A DNA stretch of 64,000 bases from Dastarcus helophoroides (lineage: Eukaryota; Arthropoda; Insecta; Coleoptera; Bothrideridae), in NCBI GenBank assembly GCA_028583605.1, contig CM053329.1:2294001-2358000 (forward strand), written 5' to 3'. A program made the position numbers and the translations under genes. The first letter of the stretch is position 1. Each line of letters starts with the position of its first letter. The notes under the pieces are model-generated. The model did no database searches and was not told where the DNA came from. It worked only from the letters and a program-made list of their open reading frames with translations. This document shows, piece by piece, positions 1 through 11,100 of this stretch.

Positions 1-1800
1 TGAAATCGCCACATTCAAGAGATTTGAAAATTATGAAAAAATTGATAAATTTTCAAACTAATTCAAAGCAAAAAAAATTAAAATTTTGAAAAATTTGGAA
101 ATTTTCAGTCAAATTTTCAATAAAAACCAAAAACTTCAAAGCCGAAATATTGAATAAAGTCAAAATTATCAGACAGATCGAGATTTTTTTAAAATCGAAA
201 TATTGAAAAGTCAAAATTTCGGAAAAAGTTAACATTTTTGATAGTTAAAATTTTGGAGCAAAGTCGAATATTTTTTAAAAAGTTTATATTTTAGGTTGGA
301 ATTTTCAGATAAAATTAAAATTTTGAAAAAATGACAAAATTTTCGTAAAAGGTCAAGGTTTCCTAAAAAAAAAAACGAAATTTTGAAAAACTCTCAAAAA
401 TTAAAAAATAAAGAAATTTTCAGAAAAATAAATCGAAGAACAGGCTAAAATGTCAAAAAAGTCGACATTTTATAAAAACGTCTTGATTTCAAAAATTCGA
501 AAGTTTGCAAAAAAAATCGAAATTATTAAGAATCGAAATTTTCAATACAAAAGTTATAATTCAAAAAGAAAGTTAAAAAAAAGTGAAATTTTGAAAATAG
601 TCGAAAATAAATTTAAAAAGTCAAAAGTTTAAAAAGTCCGGGTTTAAAAATTCTACACTTTCAGAAAAAAAATTTTCAAAGGTTGGACATTTTGAAAAAA
701 TTTCAAAATTTTCAAAAAGATTTACAAAAAAACCAAAACATTGAAAAGTTGAAATTTTTACGAAAAGATGGAAAATTTTAAAACAGCACAGAGATCTTCG
801 GAAAAGTCAAAACTTAAAAACAATGAGAATAATCAAGATTTTGAGTCTTAATTTTGAAATAAAATCCAACTTGTCAAAAAGCTTCAACATTATCAAAAAT
901 TGTCATTGTTAAGATTTCCAAGAAATCCAAAAATTTTTTTAAATTTTCAAAAAAAAAATCGAAATTTAGTATAAAGTTGTTGAAACGATCGGAATTTTGA
1001 GAGAAATTCAACCATTCGAAAACTCAAGATTTTCACAAAATCAAAATTTTGAAAAATTTTAAATTTTGAAAAAAAACCAAAAAGTCAAAATTTTTAATAA
1101 TCCAAAATTATAGAAAGGTTGGTTCCAAAAAAAAAGAGAAATTTTCGATAACTACAAATTTTCAAAAATAGAGTCGAACTTTGGAGTTTAAACAATATTT
1201 AAGAGTAAATATTTCAAAAAAAATTGAAATATTGGAAAAATGTTTAAATGTTAAAAGAAAGCACTGGTTGTGATAATGAGTAGGATCGGGTACATATCAG
1301 CTAGTTTCTTAATAAAACTCAAAACTTTTCCCAGAAATGTCTAAATTTGAAGAAAAACATCGAGATTTGAGGAAAGTCATAATTTAAAAAAAAAAGAAGC
1401 TAAATTTCCATGGAAAAACATGTTCACAGCAAGGTAAATATTTCAATAAAAATTTTCAGAAAAACAAAAGCAAAACAAATTGAACATTTGAAAAAAGTTG
1501 GTAGTTAAGTAGGACTGAACGTATGTGTATAAAAAAAAGCATCTATTTAATCCTGCTTGATCATTTAGGAATTTAAAGGAGTTTATGATTATAAATCAGA
1601 TACTGTAATTATTATTATTATAAACATATAATGAAAAATAGATGGAGCCTCCCTTAGTTTAGGTAAAATTATAATTATCCTACTTTACATTTTACTTTCT
1701 TAAATTGCTTTCAATAAAAATGTTCCACAGGTTATGCAATTATTCAGTGATTTACTACCCACTTGTTCGCTCAATCACTTCTTGCATGTTCCCTTAACAA
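1..1800. repeat. Intronic A-rich low-complexity repeat (GAAATTTTGAAAAA type)
   Basis: The stretch to about 1500 consists of degenerate repetitions of AAATTTTGAAAAA and GTCGAAATTTT with no stable period. From 1500 to 1800 the sequence is ordinary AT-rich DNA. By position it is the intron after the HMG exon of the KMT2C/D gene. Open frames here are Lys/Phe/Ile-rich artefacts of composition. Confidence 0.7.
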
Positions 1801-1824
1801 TCATTTTAGGCAAATGTAACTTAC

Positions 1825-2191
1825 CTGTTGCTGCTTCTTCATCCTTAAAGCAGATCTGTTGTCCCTCGCTTGCTGGAGGTAAGGCGCTTTCTGCTCGGCG
1901 CCAAGCGTTCGCCATTTCTTTATCATTTGCTTGTATCTGTCAGACCAATTGGGATATTCGGTTTTCCATTCAGGGTGATTCACGTTTGCATAAAGCACAG
2001 CGGATATTGTTGCTCCGCTTCCCAACCCTTCGTCAGCTTTCATCTTTTCGGAAGATCTTTGGTTGTAAGTGGACACGCCCGATGTGGAAGGAGTACCTGG
2101 GGTGGTACTATCCAATTCTGTCGAATTGTCATTGATACTAGGAACCCAAGGACTAGGTGTATCTCCGAAGGCTGGACTAAATTGTGGACTA
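1825..2191 (-). CDS. KMT2C/D: KMT2C/D HMG-box exon
   Basis: The first base of the exon completes an Asn codon, then a Ser/Pro/Thr-rich lead leads into a compact HMG box, roughly ISAVLYANVNHPEWKTEYPN through QARDNRSALRMKK. The pattern (LY-N-N-P, W..R..Q, KKWR, APY, ARDNR-AL) is that of the single HMG box in KMT2C/D and in Drosophila Lpt. The exon ends QQQ at a good donor (CAG then GTAAGT). If it were not spliced, the frame would stop seven codons later, so a downstream exon beyond the window is expected, although a short read-through C-terminus cannot be excluded. Confidence 0.92.
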
Positions 2192-5100
2192 CTATAAATA
2201 CTGTCAAATAATTTCCAAACTCAAATGAAATCGTTGTGAACTTACTTGCTATATTCTGAATGATAGGGAGATTGTGGCGGGAAACTCATAGGTGAATTGA
2301 GGTTATTCTGAACCCCAGGCAAATTAGTAGGTCTGACAGGCGCCGCTTGCACAGGCGGTGCATTATGGGGTAACGGTATTTGCGGTTGTGGAGGGGCAGT
2401 TGATACTCCCGATGAAGCGTTATAACCAGGTCTATTGTGAAGTTGGAAAAAGCTACTCTCTTCGGACTCCTGCGATTCGTCCGTCAAAACTCCCTGCAGA
2501 GGCTGAATTAGACGCAAATTTTAAGGGGTATTAACAAACTTACCTTGAAAATGTCCTCTACATCTTTACTGTTTATGTTTGGTATTGAATCGAGATTAAA
2601 ATGAGAACTAAATAAATCTCCAAGTTCGTCTTTGGTATCTTTGGAATTGTTTGAACTACCTCCAAGGGTATCTGCTATATCTGCATCATCGGGTAAATTG
2701 GACACTAAATTTTGTAAAAAATAAAAACAATAAATATACAAATAAATAAGTCTAATCTATAAAGATAAGCAGTATGAATATTTAACGACTGTTGAAAAAT
2801 TTGGATTATTAGGATTTCGATCCTTCATTTGTGCTAAACTTCATTGTTTTCTCCAAAACACTTTTATAGTGCAAACTACTTTATTTAGATATGACAGACA
2901 TTTTGTCTTATTTTAGTAGATTCACTACACTAGACAAACAAAAAATTGAATTTTGAGTTCAACTTGAGTTCAAATTTCAAGAAAAATTAAACTTTATAAT
3001 AATAATCTCTTAATTATATACCCCAGAGTTGAAAACTTCTAGAATTTACGAACTTTGGCGATTAAAATCGAAAATTTAAGAGACGTTTCTCTTTTCTTTC
3101 ATAATTTTGGTTCTGTATCGAAGTTTTGACTTTGACTTGCTTTTTCAAATAAAACTGATTTTTACTATTTCGACTTTGTTTTCTAGAAGCTTCGATTAAA
3201 AAGATCAAATTAAAAAAATAAATTAAAATGAAAAATACCAAAAATTATAAAATAAAAAGTTTTGAATTAAGATTTTGAGGCACAGTCACAATTTCAAAAA
3301 AAGAACTTCAAATTTATTTAAAAAAGAGTTTAATATTCGATTTTTTTTCCTGAAAATGTGGCTGAAGACTTCAAAATTTCTAGAAAAAGTAAAATTTTTC
3401 AGAAATTTTGTTTAATGTATTACCTTTTTTCTATATTTTAACTTTTTTCTTTTGAAGTTTTAAATTTCCACTTTATGTACTTTGATTATTTTTGTTTTAA
3501 TTTAGACTTTAAATAAAATTTAGTCTTTCTCTAGCAACCTCTTCTTAACCCTTTTTATCGGCATGTTGACTTTTATTCTTTAATTATAGACATTTTTCTC
3601 GAAATTATGAGTTGAGACTTTGACAAATATAAGTTTAAATTTGGAATTTTCGAATATTTGTCTTCTAGCTCGAAGCTCAAAATTTTGAGATTAATTTTGG
3701 AAAATTGTTTGTCATAAATTTTGTTTGTTTTTCCTCAAAACTTACAGGTTTTCAAAAATGTTGTCTTTTTTCTTGAAATTTGGATATTCTTTCGAGATTT
3801 AGATTAATATTCAAAATAAAAAAATAACAAAATTTTTAAATTCAAATTAACACTTTTGCGTTTTAAATCTAACTTCTACTAACAGTTAAAGCGAAAATTT
3901 GAAATTTTTAATGGAAATGTAAAGTTTAAGAATAAAAGAAACATTCCACAAAAGGTGCAATTTCAATTATTTCTAAACTTAAATTTTCTATGAGAAAATT
4001 GAAATTTTAAGATCAACGACAAATTCTCTGAAAAAAATGAACGCGAATTTCAATTTTAAAGACGAAATTTTTGAAATAATTTCAGTTGTAGCTAAAAAGT
4101 TTGTGAATAAATTTAACATTTTTAGAACAGCTTTTTGACACAAAAACTCAAGGAGCAAAGGACCAAACTTTCGAGTTTATATCAGAAGTTTGGCGAAAGC
4201 ATTTACCTAATATTTAAGAGAACACACAATTTTGACTTCTAAATTCTAAATAAATCGCAGTTTTGAGGCTAAAATCGAAATCTTAAAAAAAACCAAACTT
4301 TTCAGAATAAAAATTACTATTTTAACGTAAACAAAACCATTGCAAGTTTAAATTATATATTTTCTAACATGTTACCTTTTCAAGTTAACTGTAAAAATTC
4401 CTCCTAATAGGTAAATTTTGATGCAAGGTGTTTGAAATATTCACACTACCTAACTCATTTATTTTAAGTGATTTATTTGGAGAAAATTAAATAAATTTTA
4501 CTCAACATACCTCCTAAGGCATCAAGAGATTCAGTATTTTTGGTTAGTTCATCATCGTCTTCGTTCATTATTGTATTTACCAAGTCAGTATCCAAAAAGT
4601 CACCTGGTAAAGCTAAAACATCCTTAAACTCTTCAGTATTATCTTCCTCCTCTTTAGAAACACTGGAACCAATTTTATTGGACACCTTAAGGTCATTTAC
4701 TTTTAAGTCCATCAGAAGAGAAGATTTTTCATGTTTGACAGATACAGCTGCAACCGCTTTTATTTCATCCTAAAATCAATTTACAGTTGAAAAAATAAAA
4801 ACCCAACTGACAATAAAACCTTACCTGTGTCAACAGAATAGATTTCTCATCTGCGGCAGATTTTTCTTCATCGCTGCTATGACTCGAAAGATCTTTGTTA
4901 CTCTCCAGCAATTCGCGTCCGAAAAACGCCTCTTGTAAATATGGGGGAAAGGTTTCCGATAATTTACTCTTTGGTTTTCTTCTGACGGGTTTTCTTCGAG
5001 GTTTTTCGCCGGTTTCAGCGCTCATGGTAACCATCGGATCTAGAACTGAAGGCGTGGTTTGACCCGGCAAGAAATCAATATCGTCATTGTCTTGGCCACG

Positions 5101-8100
5101 AATTCCTCTCGCGCGGACCAAAAATCCTCCAATGCCCATTTTTTGCAGGTTTCGTTGTCTTTTCTTCCGTAAAACCGAAACACCGCTCTCCATAGTGAAA
5201 ATAGTAAACCCTTCTGGAGGTGGACCATCTTCCTTGGTCCAAATCATACCTTCTTTATATAGTTCTTGGGGTTCATCTTTGACGTCTATAAGCTCCAACT
5301 TTGCGCTTTCCTCTAAGGAGTTACTTTCTGTGTTTCCAGCTGCAACCACAGATTCTATAGTTGCCATAATTCCAGCTTCCTTATCTTGAACTGTAGGAAC
5401 TTTTCGCCTTTTCTTCCTCGTTGTGTGGTGCTCTGATGTCATGGACTTAATTAAATTATGTCCCGATTCACTCAAACAGATTCCATCGAGAAAGTAATTC
5501 AGATTAGATTTAACCTCCGGACTTTTTGTGGGAGTTGGCGGTTTCGGCTGAGTGATAACGGGTTCCATTAGGTGAGGAGGCGGAACGTCCCTCGGACGAC
5601 ACAACAAGCAGTTGTAGCCGTCTTCGGCGCATTTCTCAGCTTCCTCTTCAGTCTTAATTCGATCGCAAGCTCCGTGCAACCATCGCTCGCACTGTACGCA
5701 TTGAACGATTAGGTCGCCCTCTGTATAGGGCTCAGAACAACTAGGACAGGCCGTGTGCGAAGCACAGGGGCCACATTCGGAGAAACTGTTCATCCAGGAG
5801 CAGTTAAAGCCCGGATCGGTGGCTCCACAAGATTGACAGACTGCGCACCACTTGCATTTCCAGTTGCCATGAGGAACATAATCTAGAGGTGGATCCATGC
5901 AATAAATATGGTATGATATGTCGCAATCGTCACAAAGGATTAATCTGGATTCGTCATTTCGTTGACCACAACCTTCGCATACTGTGCAGTCGAGGCAGCG
6001 CCACCCCTTTTGCAGAACGACCTAAAGGGGAAAGTTCCAATAAGTAAAGAAAATAACTCAAGATTAAATTCGAATTTTTTTGGAATTTTTCGAAATTAAA
6101 ATCAAAATTTCATATTAAGCAACGAAAATGAAATTGATTTTATGACAATTTAAGGTTTTTTTTTCGAAGTTTTGATATTTTAAGTTTTTTTCTCGAATTT
6201 TTGACATTAACACGTTAACGCCTGTGTGCTAACACCGTGGCATGCCAAATCCCAAAATATTTACAAATATTCGTGTACTACCGATGGTGCACGTCGACTA
6301 GTGCTGAAAGTACGTGTACCACCAGTGGGACACGAATTTTTGTAGATATTTTATGATTTGGTACGCCACTGATATTACGATAATAATTTTTCTCCACTTA
6401 GCTTATTAACACAAAGTCGACATTACCTTCGTACTGTGGCGATAAACAATAAAAGGTGTTTAGAAAATGAAAAGCTTACAATGCAATATGTTCAAAAAAA
6501 ATTTGAAAGCGGGTGGAAATTTTCAAAAAATATCGAAATTTGAAACAGGTCGAAATTTTTAGGAAGTCCGAAAAAAAAGCAATTTTTCCAAAATGGCCGA
6601 AATTAAAAAAACCTGATTTTTTAAAAGTAAAAGCTTAGAATATAACTCAAAATTTTAAAAAACGAAATTTTTAAAAAGTAAAAGTTTCAAAATGTGTTTT
6701 TCAAAGGAAGTTATTTGCAAAAAAGTAAAAGTTTCAAAATAAATCGAAGATTTAAAAAAAATCGGCATTTTGACACAGAATCAATCAAAATTATAAACAA
6801 TTGGAAATTATCAGAAAAAATAAAAATTTTGAGATAACTGGAATTTTAAAAAGTCGAAATTTGAAACAAGTGGGAATTTTTAAAAAGTCCAAATAAAAAA
6901 AAACTAATTTTTCAAAATGGACGAAATTAAAAAAACTGATTTTTTAAACGTAAAAGCTTACAAAATAACTCAAAATTTTAAAAGATGAAATTTTAAAAAA
7001 GTAGAAATATTCGAAACGTCGAAATTAAAAAATCAAAATGTTCAATAGTAGAAGTTTCAAAATGTGTTTTTCAAAGAAAATTATTTGCAAAAAAGTAAGT
7101 TTCAAAATAAATCGAAGATTTAAAAAAATTTGGCATTTTGACACAGAATTAATCAAAATTATAAACAATTGGAAATTATCAACAAAAAAAAATAAATATT
7201 TTGAGATAACTGGAACTTTTAAAGCCGAAATTTGAAACAAGTGGAAATTTTTAAAAAGTCCACATAAAAAAAAAATTTTCAAAATGGACGAAATTTTCAA
7301 AAAAAAATCCTATTTTTTAAAGCTCAAGATTTACAAAACAACTAAAAATTTCAAGAGGCAAAGTAGAAATATTCGAAACGCCGAAATTAAAAAAAAAATC
7401 AAAATGTTCAATCGCAGAAGTTTCAAAAACTATAGAATTTTTCAAAAGAAGTAATTTGCAAAAAAGTGAAAATTTCTAAATAAATAAAAGATTTGAAAAA
7501 TTCGGCATTTTAATAAAGAATCGTAATTTATAAATAACTAGCATCGATTGTGGTCAAAATTCGAACAGTACCAAATCCATGTTTGTATTCAATTTTCAAT
7601 TCTTGTCTTGGTTTGAGGGATGGAGTGCAAATATAAAAAAATCTACTCTTTTTAAAAATGTATTATTTTTTTAACGACTATTTTGACCTGTTCAAGTTTC
7701 TACCTTTTTTTAAACCTTTTTTTTTCAAAATTTAGACCTTTCCTTAAAACTTTTCGAATATTTCGAATATGAATTTTTATTGTTAAAAATTGTGAAGTTG
7801 CAATATTTTAAAATATCAACTTAAAAAAAAACAAAATCTTTGGTAACTTCAATTTTTTTTTCAAAATTTAGATACTTTTTAAAGTTTTAATTGTTTGAAT
7901 ATGTTCAATTCATGGCTGAACTTTTTTTGAAAATTTTGATTTTTTTCCATATTTCGGCTTTTTTCGGAATTTTTATTTTGTTATAAATGTCGACTTTGAA
8001 AATTTTGATTCTCGAATTTTTGACATTTTAAAAGTTTTGTCTCTTTTTTAAATTCTATTTTTCTGAAAATTTTGCACTTTTGAACATCTTTCTTCAAAAT

Positions 8101-11100
8101 GTTCACTTTCAAAAAAAATGTCGACCTTTTTTAATTTCCACCTTATTTGAAAAATTTAACCTTTTCCTAAAGTTCTACCTTAAAAAAAATAACTTTCGAC
8201 TTTTTTCGAAGTTTTGACGTTTTTGGAAACCGCAACTTTTTTATATGTTTTCACTTTTTTTCCAAAATGTCTACCTTTTTTTGAAAAATTGCACCTTTTT
8301 TTAATATTTCTATTCATTTGAAATTTTCGATTTCTTCGAAATATCAGCTTTTTTCGAGATTTCTAATTTTTTTCGACTTTCTTTTGTTGATTGGATATTT
8401 TTGAAATTGCTTTTTTTTTAATTCTCACTTGAAAATTTGATTTTTTTGAAAATGTAGGCACTTCTATTGAAAATTTCAAGTTTCTTCAAAATGTTCACTT
8501 TTTCAAAAAGTTCTACAATTTAAAAAAAATTTAATAAAGATGTTTACTTTTTGTTTCAATTTCGATTTTTTTTGGTTCGAATATTTAAAAATTTTGACCT
8601 TTTTCCGGATTTTGACTTTTTTTGAAAATTTTAAATTTTGATCAGAATTTTTATTCTCCTAGTTTACTACTTTTTGGGAGAATTTCGTCTGTTTCGAGAT
8701 TTTTGATTTATTGTAAAATCTTGACTTTTAAAAATTTCGTAATTTAGTAATTTCCACTTTTTTTGAAATTTAGAGCGATTTTCAAAAATTTGATTTGTTC
8801 TCTCAATTTTTACTTTACTTGAATATTTTAACTTTGGAAATATTGCACTTTTTTGGAAACTTTTGATCTTATTAAAATATTTACTTTTTGTGGATTTTTT
8901 TAATTTTTAAAAAATTTTGTACTTTCAACATTTTTTTCTTCAGAATTTTCTTTTTCTAAATATTTTTAAGAAATATTTGAAAATTTCAATTTTTTCTTCA
9001 AAATGTCATCTTTCTCTCCAAATTTTGATATTTTTTTCTTGGTAAGTTTTCTTTCGATTTTTAATTTTTTTCAAAATGTCGACTTCTAAAATTGTGTTCT
9101 TTTTAATAATGTTCACTTTTATCAAATATGCCAATCATTTTTCAAATTTTCGATCGTTTCTCAAAGTTTCGACTTTGTTTGAAAGTCATGACCTATTTTC
9201 AAAATTTCGACTTGGGCTCTAAATTTCTAAAAAAAAATTTTAATTTCGGTTTTTTTAAGTGTGAACCTTTTTAAAATTACCTTTTTTCAAAATTTTGACT
9301 TTCTTGTAGTTTCTCAATTTTTTTTAAATTTCGACCTTTCAAAATTTTTTCCTGTGAAGCCAAAATTGTTTTCGAAAACTTTATTTTCAGTTTATAAAAA
9401 CTTGAATGTTTTTCCAGTGCAGAATTAAATATTTTTTTTTACTCTCTTAGAGGACCAATTTCCAAAAATGACTTCTTACTGCTCATTTACATTAAGAAAG
9501 GAACTTTCTGTCCAAATTTTGTGTTTCCAGTTTCAGCAGTTAAAGCTGTGCGTTGATGATTAAGTTTTCAATCGATCAGAAGTTCTCTCTTTATAAATAT
9601 TAGTAGGTATGGATTAGAAAATTTCAAAAAAAAGTGGAAATTTTCAGAAAAAGACTGAGTTTTTACAAAAATCAAAATCAAATGAAAGCAGAAATTTTTA
9701 GTTAGAATTTCGAGAAAAAGTCAAAGTTGTCAAAATGCTGAATTTTCAATAACAAGAAAAAAAGATCTCAAGAATTTTTATAGAAATAAGAATTTAAAAA
9801 AAGTGTTATTAAACGTCGAAATTTTTTTTAAAAAGATTTCAATTTTACAAAAAAGTGGAAAGTTTCGAAAATCTTGAGAAAAAGTCGAAATTTTGATAAA
9901 AATTAGAACTTGAAAAGAGAAGATTTTGTGAAAAGTCGAAATTTAACAAAAAATCGAAATTACAAAAAAAGTCTAAATTTTGGGAAAGTCGAAATATTTA
10001 TAAAATAGGAAATTTTGAAAGGTAATTTTAAAAAAATAGGAGAAATTTGCGAAAAAGAAAAATTTGCTTCAAGAAAACTTCAAGAAAAAGTCGAAACTTT
10101 CACAAAAAAAAATGAAACTTAGAAATAGTGCAAATTTTGAAATGTCCAAATTATCAAAATTATAACATTTACAAGAAGTCCGATTGTGAAAACAATCTGA
10201 GTTTTCAAGAAGTCAAATAAAACTAGAAATTGTCGAACACATTGAAATTTACTTCAAAAAGACCAAATCAAATAAATCCAATTTTCTAAAAAAAAAAAAA
10301 ATCTCAATTTTTAAAGGACAAGATTTACAAAATAATTCAAAGATTCAAACAAAATTAAAAAATAAACTAGTCAAAAAATCGAAATTTAAAAAAATATACA
10401 ATTTTTAACAGTTTAAATTTTCAAAAAGAACAGAATGTTTCAAAAGAACTCGTTTGCAAAAGTAAATCAAAGAGGAAAAAAGTCTGCATTTTGATAAAGA
10501 ATCGAAATCTAGAAAGAAATTCAACATTTTTTGGAAAAATTAGAAATGAAAAAGATGGGAAATTTTGAAAACCTGAAATTCTGAAATGTGAAAATATTCA
10601 GATTAACAAAATTTTTAGAAATGGGCATTTTCGAAAAAAGACAACATTTTCAAAAAAGGCAAAAATTAAATAAAAGTACATTTTTCAAAGTCAAAATTTT
10701 CAAAATATCGGATTTTCAAAAAAAAATTAAAGATTAAAAATTTTTATACAAATGGGAATTAAAAAAAGCGGAGATTGAAAGTGTAATAGGCAGTGCAAAC
10801 AATTTCAAACTTGATAAGTGTTTCAAGTGTCTAGGATTATTTTTAGTTTTTTTTTAATCTTACCTTGGTAACTTTGACATTAACGCAGTACGGATGGTAA
10901 CATTGACCACACTGAACACAACCAATCAAACATCCTTCTTGATCCTGGCCCAAAGCACCGCACATAACGCATATATCCTGGGACAACACATATTTGTCTT
11001 TGGCGGAACATAAGACCAAACGATTTTCGACGCCGGGTTCATCATCGTTTTTACCATCAGAAACGGGCCTTTGTAAACCAACACCGGGCACACCGAACAT

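Larger units (their letters stand above)
6022..10863. repeat. Large intron: strand-switching low-complexity blocks and a 370-bp tandem repeat
   Basis: The 4.8-kb KMT2C/D intron contains a hairpin element (about 6237-6370), an A-rich block (6470-7560) with a 370-bp period, a T-rich block of the complementary motif (TTTTCGAAATTTTGAC, about 7640-9360) and a second A-rich block (about 9600-10780) that also holds a diverged copy of the 370-bp unit near 10400-10550. No gene is present. Confidence 0.7.

Noticed and set aside
1734..2211. Plus-strand open frames of 133 and 113 codons
   Set aside because: They lie opposite the HMG-box exon and have no family resemblance; the minus-strand reading is strongly conserved.
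5087..5389. Plus-strand 100-codon frame
   Set aside because: Antisense shadow of the PHD5-PHD6 exon.
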